From Cytophagales bacterium (GTDB lineage Bacteria; Bacteroidota; Bacteroidia; Cytophagales; Cyclobacteriaceae), in NCBI GenBank assembly GCA_025359125.1, contig JANYHI010000016.1, forward strand, positions 1 through 32,786: DNA of 32,786 bases, written 5' to 3'. A program made the position numbers and the translations under genes. How positions within the stretch are numbered: the stretch's first letter is position 1; every line of letters starts with the position of its first letter. This document shows, one piece after another, positions 28,434 to 32,786 of the stretch. The notes under the pieces were generated by a model, which was not told the DNA's origin, did not search any database, and saw nothing but the letters and a program-made list of their open reading frames with translations.

Positions 28434-30767
28434 ATGAAATTTACGTGCTCTTTAGTATTTGCTCTCTTCACTTCGCAATTATTTGGTCAATCTTGGACGG
28501 AGAAGAAAAACGATAAGTATTCTATTGTTACTAATCCCAAAGGACAAACATTAGGATACGCTCCATCCTCCGGTATAAAACTTTTAACCGTTGATGGGTA
28601 TGCATTTAAAGACCTCAACAAAAATGAAAGACTTGATAAGTACGAAGACTGGCGCTTGTCCGTAGATGAGCGCACAAAAGATCTGGCTTCTAAAATGACG
28701 GTGGAGCAAATTGCCGGTTTAATGTTGTATAGTGGCCATCAATCTATTCCTGCAAGAGAAAAAGGGTTCGGTGCCGGTACCTATAACGGAAAACCTATTT
28801 CTGAAAGCGCTGCGCTTATGTCTGACCTTTCTGATCAACAAAAGACCTTCTTGACAACCGATAATCTTCGCCATGTTTTAATCACCACGATAGAGAGTAC
28901 GGAAATCATGGCAAAATGGAATAATAATGCGCAAGCTTTCGCAGAAAGTTTGGGATTAGGAATTCCTATCAACACCAGTTCAGATCCACGGCACGGTGCC
29001 GTTGCCAGCACAGAATATAACTTAGGTAATGGCGGAACAATTTCAATGTGGGCTGAGTCGCTGGGTCTCGCTGCTACGTTTGATCCCGCATTGGTACAAA
29101 AGTTTGGAGAAGTGGCCGGCAAAGAATATCGCGCCCTTGGAATAACTACCGCACTTTCACCTCAAATTGATTTAGGAACGGAACCACGTTGGAACAGGAT
29201 TAACGGCTCATTTGGAGAAGATCCTACATTAGCAGCAGACATGGCGAAAGCGTATATAGATGGCTTTCAAACTTCAACAGGCAAAGCAGAGATAAAAGAG
29301 GGTTGGGGTTATAACAGCGTAAATGCCATGGTTAAGCATTGGCCCGGTGGTGGCCCGGAAGAAGGCGGAAGAGATGGCCATTTTGCCTATGGAAAGTTTG
29401 CCGTTTATCCGGGTAATAATTTCAGCACGCAGCTTATCCCCTTTCTAAAAGGCGCCTTCAACCTAGCAGGAAAAACAAAGATGGCTTCTGCCGTAATGCC
29501 TTATTATACGATCTCTTACGATCAGGACAAAATGAATAACGAAAACGTAGGGAATGGATTTTCTAAATACATTATTGCTGATTTGCTCAGGCAAAAATAT
29601 GGCTACGATGGAGTTGTTTGCACGGATTGGAGGATCACCGCTGATGAAGGAAAAAAGCCAGACCAATTCTTAGGTAAATCATGGGGAGTAGAAACTCAGA
29701 CCGTGGCAGAGCGCCATTTCAAAGTAATCATGGCAGGCGTTGATCAGTTTGGGGGCAACAACGCAGCAGCACCTGTATTAGAAGCCTATCAGATGGGTGT
29801 GAAGAAATACGGTGAACCCTATATGAGAAAGCGATTTGAAGAATCAGCCGTGAGGTTGTTGCGAAATATTTTTCGCGTAGGACTTTTTGAAAATCCATAC
29901 ATCGACCCACTAGTTTCGAAGAGTGTAGTTGGCAACGCAGAATTCATGACTGCCGGCTATCAAGCACAGTTAAAGTCAGTGATACTGTTAAAGAACAAAG
30001 GGAAGATTCTTCCACTGCAGAAAAATAAAACGGTTTATATCCCTAAGCGAGCTATCCCTGCGGGCAGAGATTGGTTTGGAGCCATCACTCCAGAAAAAAT
30101 TGAATATCCGGTAAAAATAGAAATTGTAAAGAAGTATTTTACCGTTACAGAGGATCCCACAAAGGCAGATCTCGCGATGGTTTTTGTGAAGAGCCCCGAT
30201 GGCGGTGTAGGATATAGTAAAGAAGACCGAGAAAAAGGAGGTAATGGGTATGTTCCTATTTCTTTACAATACGGTCCTTACACAGCTACTGCCGCGAGAG
30301 AGAATAGTATTGCAGCAGGTGATCCGGTGATAGATCCAATGATTTTGAACCGTTCGTATAAGGGAAAAGAAACAACAGCCAGCAACGTTACCGATCTAAA
30401 ATCAATACTCGATGCAAAAACAGCTATGAAAGGAAAACCAGTAGTGGTGATTATTAGCGGCACCAAGCCTATGGTGTTTGCTGAATTTGAAAAACAAGTA
30501 GATGGTATTTTATTTGGCTTTGGCGTGATGGATCAGGTAATCATGGATATTGTTTCTGGTGAAGCAGAACCTTCTGCACTGCTGCCGGTGCAAATGCCCG
30601 CAAATATGGAGACCGTAGAAAAACAATTTGAAGATGTGCCACACGATATGAAAGTACATGTTGATAGCGAAGGTAATAGGTATGATTTCGGTTATGGCCT
30701 AAACTGGAAAGGTGTTATAAACGACAAACGCGTAATAAATTATAAAAAGAAAACCCCGAAATTATAA
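28434..30767 (+). CDS. Secreted glycoside hydrolase family 3 protein (beta-glycosidase)
   Basis: 777 residues with signal peptide 1-19 (ending LFGQS). A short calcium-loop-like DLNKNERLDKYEDW lies at 60-73. The GH3 N-terminal barrel has PRWNR..GSFGEDP (250-263), VKHWPGGG (300-307) and the nucleophile Asp398 in GYDGVVCTDW. The GH3 C-terminal domain follows (VILLKNKGKILPL, then VVVIISGTKPM) and the end has the YDFGYGL motif. It should remove terminal beta-linked sugars in the periplasm or outside. It lacks an obvious fibronectin-III-like tail. A 110-nt gap precedes it, with no clear promoter match. Confidence 0.92.
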   Translation: MKFTCSLVFALFTSQLFGQSWTEKKNDKYSIVTNPKGQTLGYAPSSGIKLLTVDGYAFKDLNKNERLDKYEDWRLSVDERTKDLASKMTVEQIAGLMLYSGHQSIPAREKGFGAGTYNGKPISESAALMSDLSDQQKTFLTTDNLRHVLITTIESTEIMAKWNNNAQAFAESLGLGIPINTSSDPRHGAVASTEYNLGNGGTISMWAESLGLAATFDPALVQKFGEVAGKEYRALGITTALSPQIDLGTEPRWNRINGSFGEDPTLAADMAKAYIDGFQTSTGKAEIKEGWGYNSVNAMVKHWPGGGPEEGGRDGHFAYGKFAVYPGNNFSTQLIPFLKGAFNLAGKTKMASAVMPYYTISYDQDKMNNENVGNGFSKYIIADLLRQKYGYDGVVCTDWRITADEGKKPDQFLGKSWGVETQTVAERHFKVIMAGVDQFGGNNAAAPVLEAYQMGVKKYGEPYMRKRFEESAVRLLRNIFRVGLFENPYIDPLVSKSVVGNAEFMTAGYQAQLKSVILLKNKGKILPLQKNKTVYIPKRAIPAGRDWFGAITPEKIEYPVKIEIVKKYFTVTEDPTKADLAMVFVKSPDGGVGYSKEDREKGGNGYVPISLQYGPYTATAARENSIAAGDPVIDPMILNRSYKGKETTASNVTDLKSILDAKTAMKGKPVVVIISGTKPMVFAEFEKQVDGILFGFGVMDQVIMDIVSGEAEPSALLPVQMPANMETVEKQFEDVPHDMKVHVDSEGNRYDFGYGLNWKGVINDKRVINYKKKTPKL

Positions 30768-30794
30768 ATTGTAACAGAGCATAAAGTAATTCTA

Positions 30795-31668
30795 ATGAAG
30801 ACTAACTTTTTTATTGCTACCATTTTGTTAGGTATTGTGATCTTGCTTTCATCGGCCGTTTTTATAAGCCAAAGCCCACAAGAAGCCTTTCTTGAAAAAA
30901 GTGCAGAATTAGTAATTCGACAAATTGGCGATGAAGTGCTACGGTATGCTGGAGATTCTACGTCTCGTGTTTTAGTTGTGAACAAATAAGCCCTGGTGTT
31001 TTTCAACTGATACGCTTATAAAAATTGTAAAAAGTAATCTGGCACAAATCGAGGTACCAGTAGGCTACCTAATAAATGTAGTTGATTGTAGCCGCAACAA
31101 AGAAGTTATCTATGGCTTTGAAGTACGCCCCCACTATAAAGAGATTGTTCCTTGCTTAGGCAGAGTGCAGCCAAAAGGTTGTTATTCTATTCAAATAGCT
31201 TTTACTGATTATCAGAAGGCTAAAAATGTAACTAGCCGCTATGCGCTGGTTATTATGGCTTTGGCTAGCCTGTCGCTAATCGTATTTACTGGAAGATATT
31301 ATTTAAAAAAAGGGAAGGAAGAAACGAATGGTACACTCACCGATGGTATCCTTATAGGTAAGTACACCTTTTCATTGAGCAGTCAACTGCTTACATTCAA
31401 TTCAGAGATAATCGAATTGTCTGGTAAAGAAGCGAAGCTACTATCTATATTGGCGAATCAACAAAACCAGTTAATAAGTCGCGAAGAACTACTAAAAAGA
31501 GTATGGGAAGAGGATGGGGTTATTACCGGCCGCAGTTTAGATATGTTTATCTCAAAACTTAGAAAAAAATTAAAGAACGATTCTAGTGTGCAAATAACCA
31601 ATGTGCATGGCAAGGGGTATAAACTGGAAATGACCTCTTCGACTTCCCTCCCTTCTTTAATAAAGTAG
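30795..31668 (+). pseudogene. Membrane-anchored winged-helix transcriptional regulator, disrupted by frameshift with local sequence loss
   Basis: The gene begins at 30795 (TM helix FFIATILLGIVILLSSAVF, then a periplasmic stretch ending AGDSTSRVLVVNK and a TAA at 30987-30989). It resumes in another frame (from about 31006, DTLIKIVKSNLAQ) and runs to 31668. The second part has KEVIYGFEV, IVPCLGRVQPKGCYSI, a second TM helix (ALVIMALASLSLIVF) and an OmpR-type winged helix (ELSGKEAKLLSIL, GRSLDMFISKLRKKL, NVHGKGYKLEM). Intact relatives, as I recall them, join these parts with about 10-15 more residues, so a small deletion changed the frame. An undisrupted copy would be a one-component sensor acting from the inner membrane. 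A sequencing error would not explain the missing residues. Confidence 0.8.
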
Positions 31669-31699
31669 AGAGCAGATAACTGAATAGATTCTACAGATT

Positions 31700-31745
31700 A
31701 AAAGAGTAAGCGAAGAGTGGTTGTTTTACTAAAAGCTACTCTTTT
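31700..31745. terminator. Possible bidirectional terminator between convergent genes
   Basis: AAAAGAGTAAGC (31700-31711) and GCTACTCTTTT (31735-31745) can pair with one bulged A, leaving a T run on both strands. A tighter alternative, AGAGTGG (31714-31720) with CTACTCT, is also possible. It lies between the end of the broken regulator and the converging DUF1801 gene, overlapping the stop codon of the latter. Confidence 0.45.
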
Positions 31746-32161
31746 TGCTTACTACCAAAACGGATCGCCTCTATCAAAATATCCAGGTTTATATCCTTCA
31801 GCGTTTTAAATTTAATACAATATCCACTCACACTTGCCTTGCCTACTTTCTTACCATAGGCCTGCGCTAAGTGTTTCTTATCTTCCAGGCCCAGTATATA
31901 AACAGAAATTCCCGTTTTGTTGGCGCTGATACCAATTCGGTAAAACAATTTAGTTTTTCCATCTGCATATTTTATGGTGTAACGTCCATACCCAATAGCA
32001 GGGTTACTAACCGTTTTATTTTCACTGTCCTTCCCATCTAAGAACCATAATTTACAAGCTGGCATCAGCTGCAAGATGGTTTTATGCAGCACTTCCATAT
32101 CACTGCGTTTGGGTTCCAACTGGCCATTGATATACTCTTTGATCTGCGCTTCTAATTCCAT
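31736..32161 (-). CDS. DUF1801 (YdhG-like) domain protein
   Basis: 141 residues, a single small cytosolic domain. Motifs typical of the DUF1801 family are present: EYINGQLEPKRSDMEVLHK, CKLWFLDGKDSENKTVSNP, IGYGRYTIKYADGKT and GYCIKFKTLKDINL. The family has no firmly established biochemical role. It is transcribed divergently from the Asp-box protein gene and convergently with the broken regulator. Confidence 0.85.
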   Translation of the reverse strand: MELEAQIKEYINGQLEPKRSDMEVLHKTILQLMPACKLWFLDGKDSENKTVSNPAIGYGRYTIKYADGKTKLFYRIGISANKTGISVYILGLEDKKHLAQAYGKKVGKASVSGYCIKFKTLKDINLDILIEAIRFGSKQKE

Positions 32162-32243
32162 ATAAAATTTAGTAATGCCTTTTTTGCATCCACTTTTAAA
32201 TTAGCCGCCATGATTTAAGTTTAACCACGCTTAGTAAAAACCC

Positions 32244-32285
32244 TTTTACGATCATTTTACAAACCATTTACAATCATTTTACAAA
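32244..32285. promoter_or_regulatory. Four 11-nt-phased TTTTAC direct repeats (candidate operator)
   Basis: The hexamers TTTTAC (32244), TTTTAC (32255), ATTTAC (32266) and TTTTAC (32277) recur at exactly 11-nt intervals, about one helical turn, each followed by a 5-nt spacer. Within the array ATCATTTTACAAA occurs twice (32251-32263 and 32273-32285). The array lies in the 191-nt gap between divergent genes. Its spacing and layout resemble direct-repeat boxes of OmpR/PhoP-type regulators; the regulator is unknown. Confidence 0.5.
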
Positions 32286-32315
32286 TGGAATGGGGTGTAA
32301 CTCCTCCATGCCGCC

Positions 32316-32323
32316 TACTTTTG
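32316..32323 (+). promoter_or_regulatory. Bacteroidota -7 promoter element (TACTTTTG)
   Basis: The octamer matches TAnnTTTG exactly and lies 30 nt before the ATG of the Asp-box gene. No TTG is found at the expected -33 distance. The phased repeats end about 34 nt upstream, so activator-dependent use is plausible. Confidence 0.45.
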
Positions 32324-32352
32324 AATCATTATTTCATTAAATCAAATTTAGT

Positions 32353-32786
32353 ATGAAGCTCCTACTGTTAACTTTTTTGTACTGCTCAGTGAATGTCCTC
32401 TCGATAAACCAAGGTATGAATTATTCACTGTCCTTGCCCACCGATAGTATAACATTGGTAACCCATGCAACAACCAACCCCTCTCCTACGAACCCTGCTG
32501 AACCAGGAGCAGCTAATTTCATTTTTCAATCTAAAGATGGCGGCCTCACTTGGTATGACATTAGCCAGACTTTGCCTGTAAATGAGGAGCCTCAAGGTTT
32601 CTTTGCAGGAGGGTCAGAGATTTATCTACGCACTAAGAATAGTGTGTACTACAGCAAAAGTAATCTTAGCATTCCGGTTTGGAAGAAAGAGGACGGACTT
32701 GATCTGCCAAACAGTTCCATTGCTTTCAACAACTCTGGTGTGACAGCTTATAATTATGAGGGACTGGTTTTTCAAAAATCAACTAC
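32353..32786 (+). CDS. Secreted Asp-box (BNR-like) repeat protein, N-terminal part only
   Basis: The ATG at 32353 opens a frame that runs off the right edge; 144 codons are visible. Residues 1-20 look like a signal peptide (MKLLLLTFLYCSVNVLSINQ). Residues 60-67, SKDGGLTW, match the Asp-box SxDxGxxW found in sialidase/sortilin-type beta-propellers, followed by YLRTKNSVYYSKS in the same style. It is probably a secreted or surface propeller protein. Function cannot be set from this part. Confidence 0.7.
   Translation, partial: MKLLLLTFLYCSVNVLSINQGMNYSLSLPTDSITLVTHATTNPSPTNPAEPGAANFIFQSKDGGLTWYDISQTLPVNEEPQGFFAGGSEIYLRTKNSVYYSKSNLSIPVWKKEDGLDLPNSSIAFNNSGVTAYNYEGLVFQKST

Noticed and set aside
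30980-31010. Programmed ribosomal frameshift in the winged-helix regulator
   Set aside because: No slippery heptamer or downstream structure is evident, and residues expected between the two parts are missing, so a deletion is simpler.

Overview
The window looks like chromosomal DNA of a Bacteroidota member, most likely a Cytophagales-type bacterium. The evidence is a PorP/SprF gene next to huge multidomain adhesins, a gliding-motility/type IX secretion (T9SS) type B C-terminal domain, a split transketolase, a compact his operon with fused hisB and hisIE, near-absence of Shine-Dalgarno sequences, and moderately AT-rich DNA. No species can be named from the sequence alone.

Region 1 (1-14967, minus strand) is a secretion/adhesion operon. 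Transcribed right to left it holds a PorP/SprF-like outer-membrane barrel with a C-terminal SPOR-like extension, then after 1 nt a 1062-residue TIG / seven FG-GAP / PKD protein with a T9SS type B sorting domain, then after 26 nt a giant protein of at least 3380 residues. The giant frame stays open from its start at 10140 to the window edge, so its C-terminus lies outside. It has a signal peptide, calcium-loop motifs, an FG-GAP propeller, a CARDB-like domain and about 27 two-cysteine Ig/SprB-like modules, some arranged as higher-order dimers.

Region 2 (about 15.06-17.6 kb) has a plus-strand outer-membrane beta-barrel protein, then a minus-strand pair: a TPR lipoprotein and a CoA-pyrophosphatase-type NUDIX hydrolase, joined by an ATGA overlap.

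Region 3 (17.75-24.98 kb, plus) is a full histidine operon, hisG-hisD-hisC-hisB-hisH-hisA-hisF-hisIE, covering every step from PRPP + ATP to histidine. It is preceded by a transcription attenuator readable base by base: a promoter, a 22-codon leader peptide with tandem His codons, mutually exclusive hairpins and an intrinsic terminator.

Region 4 (25.05-32.8 kb) is a mixed set: an iodotyrosine-deiodinase-like flavoprotein, a possible 29-residue membrane peptide, a lone C-terminal transketolase subunit, a ceramidase-like membrane protein, a secreted GH3 glycosidase, a membrane-anchored winged-helix regulator disrupted by a frameshift with local loss of sequence, a DUF1801 protein, and the start of a secreted Asp-box (BNR) protein. 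Four TTTTAC-like half-sites at exact 11-nt spacing lie between the last two, divergent genes and look like an operator.

Nothing here is clearly a wholly new system. The best leads are the giant adhesin operon, the his attenuator, the deiodinase homologue, the phased repeats and the broken membrane regulator.
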